Shown here: positions 18,529 through 27,609 of the stretch, piece after piece
Layout of the letters: each line of letters opens with the position of its first letter
How positions within the stretch are numbered: the first letter of the stretch is position 1
Assembly: GCA_965217685.1 (NCBI GenBank)
Contig: CBDCIZ010000003.1
Coordinates: 620,001 to 684,000, forward strand
Length of the DNA stretch: 64,000 bases
Source of the DNA: Aurantimonas sp965217685
Lineage (GTDB): Bacteria; Pseudomonadota; Alphaproteobacteria; Rhizobiales; Rhizobiaceae
Reading direction: 5' to 3'
The notes under the pieces: generated by a model
Told to the model about the DNA's origin: nothing
The model's database searches: none
What the model saw: the letters and a program-made list of their open reading frames with translations, nothing else
Translations under genes and position numbers: made by a program

Positions 18529-18708
18529 TCATCCGGCTTCGATGATACGCTTGCGATACTCGTCCCAGGTCATCCGACCGGCTTCCACCTCATTGCAGAG
18601 TTGTTTGGCGAGCGGAGAAAGTTGTAGTCCTTCGAGGCGAAGGGAGTGCTCTGCCTCTGCAAAAGCATTGCGCCGCGCCTCAGGCGTTACCTGGATTTGT
18701 TGTGCCAT
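18529..18708 (-). CDS. VbhA-like antitoxin (Fic inhibitor), orphan
   Basis: This 59-residue gene starts at an ATG (18708) behind a strong ribosome site (AAGGAGAG, about 6 bp before the start). The helix in the middle carries SLRLEG, fitting the [S/T]xxxE[G/N] motif by which VbhA-type antitoxins place a glutamate in the ATP pocket of Fic AMP-transferases. The tail (GRMTWDEYRKRIIEAG) is also family-like. A Fic toxin normally follows; here the next gene is the FitA antitoxin 125 bp on, and no HxFx(D/E)GNGR motif is seen nearby. Either the toxin was lost or this is a solitary anti-toxin. The assignment rests on a short motif. Confidence 0.6.
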   Translation of the reverse strand: MAQQIQVTPEARRNAFAEAEHSLRLEGLQLSPLAKQLCNEVEAGRMTWDEYRKRIIEAG

Positions 18709-18931
18709 AAAAACTCTCCTTGATTTGCCATTTTCATTATAGCGATCATGGCGTCACACTTCTACTTAAAGACGTATCCGGCTCGAAGATAAGCGAGGGC
18801 GAAGGGGCGGCAGCGGCCAGCAGCCTCAGCCACTTCAACCCTCTGCATCACCTTCTCGATAACCCTGTCTCTTGCTCTCTGACGTTGCGACGGCGCGATG
18901 CCGCGCGGCTGCCATGGCGACGTGCTTCGCG

Positions 18932-19423
18932 TCACCGGCTCCAGCCGATATCGTCGCGCTCGATGCCGCGCTCGCGCTGGCGTTCGGGTCCCTGGGTCTC
19001 GATCTCGTAGCCACCCACCGTGACGCTCACCTTGACGATGGATCGCAGGGCGTCGGTGTTTTCGGCGTGCTGGGGGTCGATGCCGGGCAATCTGGCCGCT
19101 TTGCCGGCCTCGCCGAAGCGGCGATCGGCCTCGACATTCCACGTCTTCAGTTCAGCAAAGGCGCCGTCGTGTTTCAGAAGCGACTGAATCTCCGACCGCT
19201 TTTGCTTGTGGGGCAGGCCGTGGGTCTTGTAGATCGCGAAGGCGAGTTGTTTGGCTTCCTCGGACAGGCCCGGCAAGACGGTTCGCTGTGCGGTCCGCGA
19301 TTCGGTCTCGCGCTGGCGCTCCGCCCAGACATTGCGCGGCCAGAGTTTCGCAATTGTTTTAATGCGTGAGACGACGAGATTCAGTTCGCTGAGTGCAGCC
19401 TGGCGTTCCTCGTTGGGTTTCAT
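18932..19423 (-). CDS. Hypothetical protein, possibly part of a larger frameshifted gene
   Basis: The 163-residue charged, helical protein starts MKPNEERQAALSELNL; I recognise no domain or signal. Upstream of the ATG the same frame stays open (PRIVTRDPESVGALRAGC), and a neighbouring frame continues in the same style (LLPAIGDPALERAIAGAL, to about 19555), as if one base had been gained near 19485 in a longer gene. No good ribosome site precedes the ATG. It lies among gene fragments, so it may itself be a fragment. Confidence 0.45.
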   Translation of the reverse strand: MKPNEERQAALSELNLVVSRIKTIAKLWPRNVWAERQRETESRTAQRTVLPGLSEEAKQLAFAIYKTHGLPHKQKRSEIQSLLKHDGAFAELKTWNVEADRRFGEAGKAARLPGIDPQHAENTDALRSIVKVSVTVGGYEIETQGPERQRERGIERDDIGWSR

Positions 19424-19702
19424 GAGGAGCGTGCACCCGGCTCGCAGCGCACCGACGCTTTCGGGGTCACGAGTGACGATACGCGGCAGAGCGCACCGGC
19501 GATTGCACGTTCGAGCGCTGGATCACCGATTGCCGGAAGTAAAAGATCGCTGATCGCGCACCTCTTCGGCCTTCAACAGGTTAACAAAGCTTAAAAATCG
19601 CCGCCGCTCAGTGCAATTAGCATCCTTCTACGCAATTTGCGAAAAGCCCCATACACTTCCCTTAAATTCAGACACAGCGCAACCAATCACCTGCCCGGCT
19701 TT

Positions 19703-21217
19703 TCACATGGTCGCGCCGATCTGCCACGGCACGAACTCGTAGTCGCCAAGGCCCTGCGTCTCCGATTTCGACGCTTCGCCGGAGGCGACGCGCAGCAGCA
19801 TGTCGTAGATGTCGCGGCCGGTCTGTTCGATGGTCAGCCCCTCCGACACCATCCGCCCGGCGTCGTAATCCATGTCGTCAATCATCCTGGCGTACATTTC
19901 GGAATTGGTCGCGATCTTGATCGACGGCGCCGGCTTGTAGCCGGCGGCCGAACCGCGCCCGGTGGTGAAGGCGATGAGGTTGCAGCCCGAGGCGATCTGG
20001 CCGGTGACGGACGCCGGGTCGTAGCCGGGCGAATCCATGAAGACGAAGCCGTGAGTGCGGATCGGATCGGCGTATTTGTAGACGCCGACGAGCGGCGAAG
20101 TCCCGCCCTTGGCCGCCGCGCCGAGCGATTTTTCCAGGATCGTCGTCAATCCGCCCTTCTTGTTGCCGGGCGACGGATTGTTGTCCATCGAGCCCTTGTT
20201 GCGGGCGGTGTAATCCTCCCACCACTCGATCAGCTTCACCAGCTTGGCGCCGGTCTTCTCGTCCACGGCGCGCCGGGTCAAGAGGTGCTCGGCGCCGTAG
20301 ATTTCCGGCGTCTCCGACAACACGCCGGTGCCGCCTTGCGCGACCAGGAGATCGCAGGCGTAGCCAAGGGCCGGGTTGGCGGTGATCCCCGACCAGGCGT
20401 CCGAGCCGCCGCATTGCAGGCCGACCATAAGCTCCGACACCGGGCATGGCTCGCGCTTGGCCTGATTGGCCAGCGGCAGCATCGAGCGCACCTTCTCGAT
20501 GCCGATCTCGACGGTGCGACGCAGGCCGGCCACGTCCTGAATGTTCATGGCGTGGAACATCGGACCCTTTTCAAGCCCGTTGGCCTCGATCAGCCAGTCG
20601 ATCTGGTTGACCTCGCAGCCGAGCCCGACCATCAGCACGCCGGCGACGTTGGGGTGGCGGGCATAGCCCCACATCACCCGCTGCAGCGCGTCGAAGCCCT
20701 CGCCGTCGCCGCCCATTCCGCAGCCGGTGCCGTGCACGAAGGCGGTGACGTTGTCGACATTGGGAAATTCCGCCAGCACGTTTGGACCGAAGGCCTCGGC
20801 GATCTTGCGGGCGGCGGTCGCCGAGCAATTGACCGAAGTGATCACTGCGATGGTGTTGCGCGTTCCGACCGCGCCGTTCTTGCGGCGGTAGCCCATGAAC
20901 GTATCGCGCGCCGCCTCCGGCACCATCATCACCGGGCGCAGATCGGTCGAAAACTGGTAGTCGTGGGCGGTGCCGCGAAACTCGACATTATGGGTGTGGA
21001 CATGGCTTCCCGGCGCGATGCCTTCCATCGCGTAGCCGATCACCTGGGCGTATTTCAGCACGGCCTCGCCGGCCTTGATCGGTCGTGCCGCGATCTTGTG
21101 GCCGCGCGGGATGAGCGACAGGGTCGGATGTCCCTCGGCATCGGCGCCGGTTTCGAGCGAGCGCATCGCCATCACGACATTGTCCGCGGCATCGAGGCGA
21201 ATGGTGTTGGCGGGCAT
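19703..21217 (-). CDS. uxaA: UxaA-family altronate/sugar-acid dehydratase
   Basis: The 504-residue protein has the UxaA layout: an N-terminal SAF-like domain (about 1-100, with GSHVHTHN) joined to the large catalytic domain with FVHGTGCGMGGDGEGF, LMVGLGCEVNQID and LQCGGSDAWSGITANPALG, whose cysteines fit metal binding. Family members dehydrate altronate, galactarate or related sugar acids to 2-keto-3-deoxy acids. The ATG at 21217 (MPANTIRLD) gives the usual length; the frame is open to 21277. It is divergent from a TRAP operon, so the pair probably imports and dehydrates the same acid. Confidence 0.88.
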   Translation of the reverse strand: MPANTIRLDAADNVVMAMRSLETGADAEGHPTLSLIPRGHKIAARPIKAGEAVLKYAQVIGYAMEGIAPGSHVHTHNVEFRGTAHDYQFSTDLRPVMMVPEAARDTFMGYRRKNGAVGTRNTIAVITSVNCSATAARKIAEAFGPNVLAEFPNVDNVTAFVHGTGCGMGGDGEGFDALQRVMWGYARHPNVAGVLMVGLGCEVNQIDWLIEANGLEKGPMFHAMNIQDVAGLRRTVEIGIEKVRSMLPLANQAKREPCPVSELMVGLQCGGSDAWSGITANPALGYACDLLVAQGGTGVLSETPEIYGAEHLLTRRAVDEKTGAKLVKLIEWWEDYTARNKGSMDNNPSPGNKKGGLTTILEKSLGAAAKGGTSPLVGVYKYADPIRTHGFVFMDSPGYDPASVTGQIASGCNLIAFTTGRGSAAGYKPAPSIKIATNSEMYARMIDDMDYDAGRMVSEGLTIEQTGRDIYDMLLRVASGEASKSETQGLGDYEFVPWQIGATM

Positions 21218-21551
21218 GGAAGTGATTTTCCGAAGCAGGATTACGGACAAATTTGGAGGCAGAACGTGCAGAAACAAGGCGCGCCCTCCAACCCTCGCCC
21301 CTCTTATGAGCAGGAAGCCAAGGATTCCAGACGCAGCAGGGGCGTTCCTGAGGTAACGGTCGGAATTAGTTTCGGTGGCGTGCCGACCGTCCCACGACGA
21401 CCTCTACATGCTGGTCGGCCGAGGAAATTGTCCGAACGGACATTGCGTTGTCGGTAAAAGCCCATACGATAATCCCATAACAGTGTATACATTGTGAAGC
21501 GGCCGCTGAGATGAAATTATGTTCCCAGCGTCCGCAAACTGGGAGGAAAAC
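21218..21551. promoter_or_regulatory. Divergent control region of uxaA and the second TRAP operon
   Basis: This 334-bp space has no gene. It contains GTGTATACAT at 21483-21492 with a TGTATACA palindrome (21484-21491), a core used by many GntR-family repressors, 60 bp before the dctP start. A GGGAGG ribosome site precedes dctP. Which regulator binds is unknown; the only GntR gene in the window is at 48694. Confidence 0.4.
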
Positions 21552-22529
21552 ATGATTCGCTTCGACAGATGGCTCGCAGTCGCCGCAGCTTTTTGCACAA
21601 CCTTTTCGGCGAGTGCCGCATCCGCTGAGACCGTCCTGAAATTCGCGCATGTCTATGAGGCGAGCGAACCCTTCAACACCTGTGGTCAGACTGCGTCCGA
21701 CACGCTGAAGGCTGCGACAGACGGGCGTTATTCCATCCAGATGTATCCCGCATCGTCGCTCGGCAAGGAAGCCGATATCAATGAGGGACTGGGTCTTGGA
21801 ACGGTCGACATCATCTATACCGGACAATTGTTTGCGGGCCGCGCGTACGGGCCGATCGCGATCGGCGGAGCGCCCTACATGTTCCGCAACTACGAACACT
21901 GGGACAAATATCGCCACTCTGACCTCTTCAAGGAAATCGCCAAGGGCTACAACGAAGCGACCGGAAATCATGTCGTTGCGACTGTCTATTACGGCATGCG
22001 CAACGTGACCGCCAACAAGCCGGTTCTCAAGCCCGAGGACATGGCCGGCATGAAAATCCGCGTGCCGAACGCACCGCTCTACATGATGTTCCCGCAGGCC
22101 GTTGGCGCCAATCCGACGCCAATTGCATTCTCCGAGGTGTATCTTGCATTGCAGCAGGGAACGGTTGACGGCGAAGAAAATCCCCTGACGGCCATCGAGG
22201 CTAAGAAGTTCTACGAGGTCCAATCCGACATCTCGTTAACCCAGCATATCAACGACGCGCTCCTGACCATTGTCGCTGACTCCACCTGGAGCCAGATGGA
22301 GGAGCCAGACCAGAATGCGCTAACGAAGATGCTGAACGAAGCGTCCGATTGCGCAACCGAAAAAGTGCGCAAGCGCGAGGGCGAATTGGTCGAGTTCTTC
22401 AAGCAACAAGGCGTCAAAGTCCATGATGTCGACACCAAGCCGTTCCGCGACGCCGTCGTGAAGCTGCACAACGGCCCGGACGCGACCTGGGACAAGGCGA
22501 CCTATGACCGTCTCCAGGCCATCCAGTAA
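21552..22529 (+). CDS. dctP: TRAP transporter solute-binding protein (DctP), second system
   Basis: The 325-residue protein has a Sec signal peptide (MIRFDRWLAVAAAF through SAASAE) and the DctP fold, with LKFAHVYEASEPFNT, the arginine strand MKIRVPNAPLY and QQGTVDGEENPLTAIE. The ATG at 21552 follows a GGGAGG site; an earlier in-frame ATG at 21519 lacks one and would spoil the signal peptide. It heads a dctP-dctQ-dctM operon. It is clearly divergent from the DctP at 12628. Confidence 0.93.
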   Translation: MIRFDRWLAVAAAFCTTFSASAASAETVLKFAHVYEASEPFNTCGQTASDTLKAATDGRYSIQMYPASSLGKEADINEGLGLGTVDIIYTGQLFAGRAYGPIAIGGAPYMFRNYEHWDKYRHSDLFKEIAKGYNEATGNHVVATVYYGMRNVTANKPVLKPEDMAGMKIRVPNAPLYMMFPQAVGANPTPIAFSEVYLALQQGTVDGEENPLTAIEAKKFYEVQSDISLTQHINDALLTIVADSTWSQMEEPDQNALTKMLNEASDCATEKVRKREGELVEFFKQQGVKVHDVDTKPFRDAVVKLHNGPDATWDKATYDRLQAIQ

Positions 22530-22601
22530 GCCTCGAACAATGCACGCCGGTTGCATGGAATTCGACGTTTGACCGCAACTGACTCGCGGACAACGATTGC
22601 C

Positions 22602-23207
22602 ATGCTCCGGACGGGACCAACTGGGATCAGAGCGTTGAAGGAACCGAGCCCCGAAGTGCATGCCGAGGAACCGGCCTCGGCACTGATGATGGACGATGGA
22701 CCTGTCGATCTGTCGGATCTGCGGTGGAGTGACGGGCTGGTGTTCGTCATCTTCTGGTTGCTTGCCTTCATCGTCTTCCTGCAGTTCTTCACCCGCTACG
22801 TCCTCAATGATTCCCTCGGCTGGACCGAAGAAGTCGCGCGCTTCATGCTCATCGCAGTAACGTTTGTCGGCTCGGTGATGGCGGCGCGCAAAGAGAGCCA
22901 CATCGCCGTGGAATTACTTTTTCGCTACCTGCCGCGCAGGGGACGATTAATGGTTCAACTGTCCGTTGATGCCTTCAGCATCGTCTTCTATGGCGGCCTG
23001 GCGTTTCTCTGCACGCGCCTGGCAGGTTTCACGCACCAGAAGATGGTCTCGATCAACTTGCCGAAGTCGGCGATTTATTGGGGCGTTTCGGTCTGCCTGG
23101 CGATCATGGCGCTTTACGCCACTGCAGCGTTCGTCAGGCACCTGCGAACGAAAACGAGCCGCCTCGTCGATCCGGAGCGGTTTGCCCAAACGAACCTTGG
23201 TCTCTGA
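22602..23207 (+). CDS. dctQ: TRAP transporter small permease (DctQ), second system
   Basis: Four membrane helices are visible (VFVIFWLLAFIVFLQFF; FMLIAVTFVGSVMAA; an amphipathic segment near SIVFYGGLAFL; WGVSVCLAIMALYAT), with DctQ motifs TRYVLNDSLGWTEEVARFML and KESHIAVELL. It pairs with the DctM downstream. The start is unsure: in-frame ATGs lie at 22551, 22602 and 22686, and none has a strong ribosome site; the hydrophilic N-terminal 45 residues are unusual for the family. Confidence 0.85.
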   Translation: MLRTGPTGIRALKEPSPEVHAEEPASALMMDDGPVDLSDLRWSDGLVFVIFWLLAFIVFLQFFTRYVLNDSLGWTEEVARFMLIAVTFVGSVMAARKESHIAVELLFRYLPRRGRLMVQLSVDAFSIVFYGGLAFLCTRLAGFTHQKMVSINLPKSAIYWGVSVCLAIMALYATAAFVRHLRTKTSRLVDPERFAQTNLGL

Positions 23208-23291
23208 GGACGCAATCTCGATGCCTGCCGAACCCCGACCGGCGTGTTGTTCCAGTCGAACTCCATACCGAACCGACAGGACCACCGACCG

Positions 23292-24572
23292 ATGCTGCTA
23301 AGCCTACTCTTCGGAACGCTTTTCGGCCTCATCGCGCTCGGCGTGCCCGTCGCCATCGCGCTTGCCGGATCGTCGGCTATCTTCGTCTTCGTTCAGGGCC
23401 GAGTGCCCGAGGTGGTCGTCATCCACCGCATGATCAACGGCGTCGATTCCTTCCCGCTCCTCGCCATCCCGTTTTTTATCCTCGCGGGCAACCTCATGAA
23501 TGCCGCCGGTATCACGGGCCGCATCTTCGACTTCGCCAAGGCGATCTTCGGCTGGATGCGCGGCGGTCTCGGCCACGTCAATGTCGGCGCGTCGGTTATC
23601 TTCGCTGGCATGTCGGGCGCGGCCGTTGCCGACGCTGGCGGCCTTGGCGCTATCGAGATCAAGGCAATGCGCGATGCCAATTATGATCCCGGCTTTGCCG
23701 TTGGCATCACCGCGGCGTCCTCGACTATCGGGCCGATCATCCCACCCTCGCTGCCGATGGTCATCTACGGTGTCGTTGCCGGCACATCGATCGGCCAACT
23801 CTTCGCCGCCGGCTTCATTCCGGGGATGCTGATGGCGATTGCGCTGATGGCGATGATCGCAATCTATGCGCGCCGGCGCGGCTATCCAGTCGATCAACCG
23901 TTCCGGTTGCTGATCCTCGGCCAAACTTTCAAGCGTGCCTTCCTGTCGCTGATGACGCCGGTGATCATCCTCGGTGGCATACTTTCGGGCGCCGTGACCC
24001 CAACCGAAGCAGCGATCGCGGCCTGTTTCTGGGCGTTGATCCTCGGCATCTTCGTCTATCGCAGCCTGACTTGGCAGCGCTTCCTCCGCGTGTCCTTCGA
24101 TACGATCGAAACGACTGCCGTGGTTCTGCTGATCGTCGCTGCAGCTTCGATTTTTGCCTGGGTGCTAACCTCGGTTCGCGCGCCCGAACAGTTCGCAACC
24201 CTGATCCTGACTGTGTCGGACAACCCGATCGTCGTCCTTCTCCTGATCAACGTCATCCTTCTAATTGTCGGCTGCTTCATGGAGACGGTCGCTGCGATTA
24301 CCATCATGACGCCGGTGCTTCTGCCGATTGCCGTACATATGGGCGTCGACCCTGTTCATTTCGGCGTGATCATGGTGCTGAACCTCATGATCGGTCTTCT
24401 TACGCCGCCGATCGGTATGGTCCTGTACGTCCTGTCGCGCGTTTCGGGCATCCCGTTCGAGCGCTGCGTGTCGGCGACTGCGCCCTTCCTCGTACCGCTT
24501 TTTGTCGTCCTCATACTCATCACTTTCATCCCCGCACTCACCATGTGGCTACCGACCCTGATTTACCGCTGA
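23292..24572 (+). CDS. dctM: TRAP transporter large permease (DctM), second system
   Basis: The 426-residue multispanning protein carries DctM motifs FPLLAIPFFILAGNLMN, TIGPIIPPSLPMVIYG and GLLTPPIGMVLYVLS. It forms the channel with DctQ. The ATG at 23292 (MLLSLLFG) fits the family start; the farther one at 23244 adds a hydrophilic leader. Motifs are complete. No catabolic gene follows; the next sequence is insertion-sequence debris. Confidence 0.93.
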   Translation: MLLSLLFGTLFGLIALGVPVAIALAGSSAIFVFVQGRVPEVVVIHRMINGVDSFPLLAIPFFILAGNLMNAAGITGRIFDFAKAIFGWMRGGLGHVNVGASVIFAGMSGAAVADAGGLGAIEIKAMRDANYDPGFAVGITAASSTIGPIIPPSLPMVIYGVVAGTSIGQLFAAGFIPGMLMAIALMAMIAIYARRRGYPVDQPFRLLILGQTFKRAFLSLMTPVIILGGILSGAVTPTEAAIAACFWALILGIFVYRSLTWQRFLRVSFDTIETTAVVLLIVAAASIFAWVLTSVRAPEQFATLILTVSDNPIVVLLLINVILLIVGCFMETVAAITIMTPVLLPIAVHMGVDPVHFGVIMVLNLMIGLLTPPIGMVLYVLSRVSGIPFERCVSATAPFLVPLFVVLILITFIPALTMWLPTLIYR

Positions 24573-24710
24573 TACAGCACGACACAACCGCTCTCGACTC
24601 GGACCACTCCGAGAAGGCAGCGAATGTAATGACGCAATGGTCGTCGATGATGCTTCGCCGCCAGATGTATGAAGTGTTTTAAATACGAACGTTTACGCTA
24701 GGGGGTAGTT

Positions 24711-24930
24711 TCAGCTGATCGCCGCAACACCTTCGGCGAAGGTCTCTGCTGGGTGCAATAGAGCAAGGTTTTCTTGGCCGCTCGTTGAGCTGCGAGCGAT
24801 GGCGCTGAGTTGAGCCTGGCTGTGGAGGGACAGGTCGGTTCCGTGGGGCAGGTATTGGCGGAGCAACCGATTGGTGTTTTCGTTCGAGCCGTGTTGTCAC
24901 GGCGACCTAAGATCACAGAAGTAGAGCTAA
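24711..24930 (-). pseudogene. IS30-family transposase, C-terminal remnant
   Basis: Reading leftward from about 24930, LYFCDLRSP, a TGA where the family has Trp, then QHGSNENTNRLLRQYLPHGT matches the IS30 C-terminal catalytic region with its conserved glutamate. Further on, frame changes are needed to follow the family (SQAQLSAIAR, then LNERPRK in another frame), ending with PAETFAEGVAAIS. Several lesions make it dead. The IS630 element starts beside its broken end. Confidence 0.8.
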
Positions 24931-24937
24931 ACGGACA

Positions 24938-26108
24938 CCTCATACCAAACGCCCCGATTTGTGACTCTTTAGGGATTCCCGAATCATTGAAAGTCTGACT
25001 CGCTGTTGTTTTGGCGAGGAGGCTTGGATGGCAGGGATCGAGATCACGCGGGCGGACATGGACGCTTCGCAATTGCGGGCCGCGTCGTCGCAGGCGCCGA
25101 ATGCGAAGGTCGCACGGCGGATGCTGGCTTTGGCGCTGGTGCTTGATGGCGCCGACCGCAAGACGGCGGCCGAGACTTGCGGGATGGATCGCCAGACATT
25201 GCGCGACTGGGTGCATCGCTACAACGACAATGGGCTTTCAGGCCTGGTGAACCGGAGCTATGCCGGCCCACCGCGCCGGCTGAGTGCGCAACACCTGTCG
25301 GAACTGGCCGCGATCGTCGAGAAGGGACCGGACCCTGTGACGGACGGTGTCGTGCGCTGGCGCCAGTGCGATCTTCAGCGGGTGATCAAAGAGCGGCTCG
25401 GCGTCACCATGCACGAGCGCACCGTCGGCAAGCAGTTGAAGGCACTGGGCTTCGTACGCCTGTCTGTTCGAGCCCAGCATCCCAAGTCGGACCCAGAAGC
25501 CCAGGAGGCTTTCAAAAAAACTTTGCCGAGACGGTGAAGGATGCCGTGCCCGATGCTGTCCGTGACAAGCCCCTTGGAAATCTGGTTCCAGGACGAAGCA
25601 AGGGTCGGCCAGCAAGGCACCTTGACCCGCATCTGGGCACGTCGCGGGACGAGACCGCGTGGTCCACGCGATCGGCGCTACAAATGGGCCTACATCTTCG
25701 GCGCCGTCTGCCCGGCCCGGGCAGCCAGCGCCGCGCTCGTCCTGCCCCACGCCAACGCCGAGATGCTGTCGCTGCATCTGGCCGAAATTGCCAGGCAGGT
25801 CGCGCCGGGAGCCCATGCCGTCCTGGTTCTCGACGGTGCGGGTTATCACATCGCCGCCGACCTCGTCGTTCCTGCAAACATCACCCTTCTGAAGATGCCG
25901 CCCTATTCGCCCGAGCTGAACCCGATCGAAAACGTCTGGCAATATCTGCGCCAGAACAAGCTCGCCATCACCGTCTTTAAAGATGACGCCCACATCGTCG
26001 ACGCCTGCTGCGACGCCTGGAACTTCTTCGCCAACGACAACGCCCTCGTCGCTTCAATCACAACCAGATCATGGGCAACGGTCATAAGTTAGGGCCGTTG
26101 GTATGAGG
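24938..26108 (+). mobile_element. IS630-family insertion sequence
   Basis: The ends are imperfect inverted repeats: CCTCATACCAA at 24938-24948 and its exact complement at 26098-26108, with further matches inside (about 15 of 17). The interior holds one transposase region. Family members insert at TA; I do not see a clean TA duplication, and the right flank does not continue the IS30 remnant seen on the left, so a deletion may have followed insertion. Confidence 0.75.
25028..26092 (+). pseudogene. IS630-family transposase with two compensating frame changes
   Basis: The N-terminal HTH part (25028-25537: RMLALALVLDGADRKTAAE, TLRDWVHRYN) and the DDE catalytic part (25541-26092: IWFQDEARVGQQG with the first Asp, VLDGAGYH with the second, SPELNPIENVW with the Glu) are in the same frame, but a TGA lies between. 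Family-like sequence (NFAETVKDAVPDAVRDKPL) bridges them in the -1 frame. The first shift is at an A7 run (25514-25520), a classic slippage site; the second, near 25575, is a one-base gain that no known signal explains. The enzyme is probably inactive. Confidence 0.75.
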
Positions 26109-26261
26109 GAGACCTGTGCGCGAAGGCGAGATTTGGGCGGGCGCGAAGGCTGTTCGGCAAGTTTGTCTGGCATCGTCTCTTGTGCCTCCGATGGGCGTCG
26201 ATTACTCCCCTGATTGCCGGGAAAGGGGGGGTACGCGGAATCCGCCCCTGCTCATGCTGCT

Positions 26262-27206
26262 CTACCTTGCAGAAAGCGCAACCAGTAACTTTCGAGCAAG
26301 TGCCACAATCATCGTCTTGCGCAGACGGCCACCATTGCGCGCGACACGGTCATTGAACCAGCGGGTTGGCGCAGAATGCGGTTGATGACGCAACCATAGC
26401 CAGGCAAGCTGGACCATGGTCGTTCGCAATCGCGGATTGCCGGCTTTCGACACGCCTTGCATCGCAGGTTCCGCTGCCAACAGTGCGTCTCGATCCATCT
26501 CTACCGCCTTGATTTGCTCGAGAAGCAGCTCGAGCCGGTCGAGTTCGCGGCCGATCTGAGCTTTGAGATGCGCCGGTAGGACCCTGCCATCACCGGTCCG
26601 TAGTTCATCGAGCTGCTTCCGCCGATTGATGCGCAGAGGTTCATATCCACAGATACCCTGCGCGAACAAAAGCCCCTTCACGCGATTGACGTGCTGAACC
26701 CGCTCGGCGGTCAACACCTTGCGCTCGCGTGTGATGCGACGACGATCTTCCTCTTCAGGATTCGGCGCCTTGACCATCGCGCACACCCGTGGCTCGCCGC
26801 GCTTGTAGGCAAGCAGCGCCCGCACCAGCGCCTCGCCATCAAGTCTGTCTGTCTTTGCCCTCAGGCGCCGACGCGAGGTCGCGATCGAGGCAGGATCCAC
26901 GACATGGCTCTCGATACACTCATTCTGAAGCAAGCGATGGATCCAAAACCCATCAAGGCCGGCCTCCTGGATGACAATAATCGGAAACGTCAGACCTGTT
27001 CGCGCCCGCGCTTTCTCCTGGACTTTTGAAAATCGCGCCAAAAGCCCCGCGACATCGCCAGCTTGCACCACGTATCTCGACATCTTCTCCCGGTTTCCCG
27101 GCGACAGCGAGGTGATCACCCAGCTCGTTCGGCGCAATTCAATTGAGGCGAAGATTGCGCCGAGATCGGTACGGATTGTGTTTGGACAGTCATCTGCGCG
27201 ATTCAT
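26262..27206 (-). pseudogene. IS110-family transposase with an internal deletion
   Basis: The DEDD N-terminal domain is present (IVIQEAGLDGFWIHRLL, then AKTDRLDGEALVRALLAY). The C-terminal part reads QGVSKAGNPRLRTTMVQLAW and KTMIVALARKLLVAL. Between LLAAEPA and MQGVSKAG (near 26462) about 70 residues of the Transposase_20 region, normally including an LxGIGP-type helix-hairpin-helix and the AAYAGL segment, are absent in frame. The C-terminus is also cut short. The 314-residue product should be non-functional, since the catalytic serine region lies around the missing part. Confidence 0.75.
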
Positions 27207-27332
27207 GATCGCCTACCAAGCGGTTGGTTGAACAACCCACTCTAGATGTTTGATCCCAGGATTTGATGGTGCAATTTTCTCGCAGGAGTGGAAGGAGGCA
27301 CTATGGGTCAGATTCACCACGGCAGCGCCACC

Positions 27333-27365
27333 AGAGCCTACCCTCGGGCTTGACCCGGGAGACTG
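27333..27365. repeat. REP-like palindromic insert a (in IS481 copy 1)
   Basis: A 33-bp sequence with a CCCTCGGGCTTGACCCGGG hairpin core interrupts the transposase right after codons for GSAT. It matches insert b at 27578 with two substitutions and one gap. Hairpins of this CTCGGGCTTG type are a common intergenic repeat class in alphaproteobacteria. Confidence 0.7.
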
Positions 27366-27577
27366 CGGCGGTCCGTCGAGCGATACAACATAGTTAAGAG
27401 AGCCTGAGGCAGCTCGCCAGACGGCATGGGATTAATCCGAAGACCGTCGCGAAGTGGAAGAAGCGAGGCTCGACGGCCGATCGGCGAACCGGTCCTCGAG
27501 AGCCGAGGTCGACTGTCCTGTCGATCGCCGATGAAGCTGTCATTGTCGCTTTCCGGCAGCACACGCTTTTACCGCTC

Positions 27578-27609
27578 AGAGCCTGCCCTCGGGCTTGACC
27601 GGGGGACTG
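27578..27609. repeat. REP-like palindromic insert b (in IS481 copy 1)
   Basis: This is a 32-bp direct-repeat partner of insert a, 245 bp downstream, placed between codons for LLPL and DCLY. It introduces a TGA. Removing it restores a family-like junction. Confidence 0.7.

Noticed and set aside
26109..26122. A 14-bp match (GAGACCTGTGCGCG) to the truncation point of both IS6 remnants (9950 and 15948)
   Set aside because: The match stops at once on both sides and no IS6-like coding follows, so I treat it as chance, although it sits suggestively next to the IS630 end.
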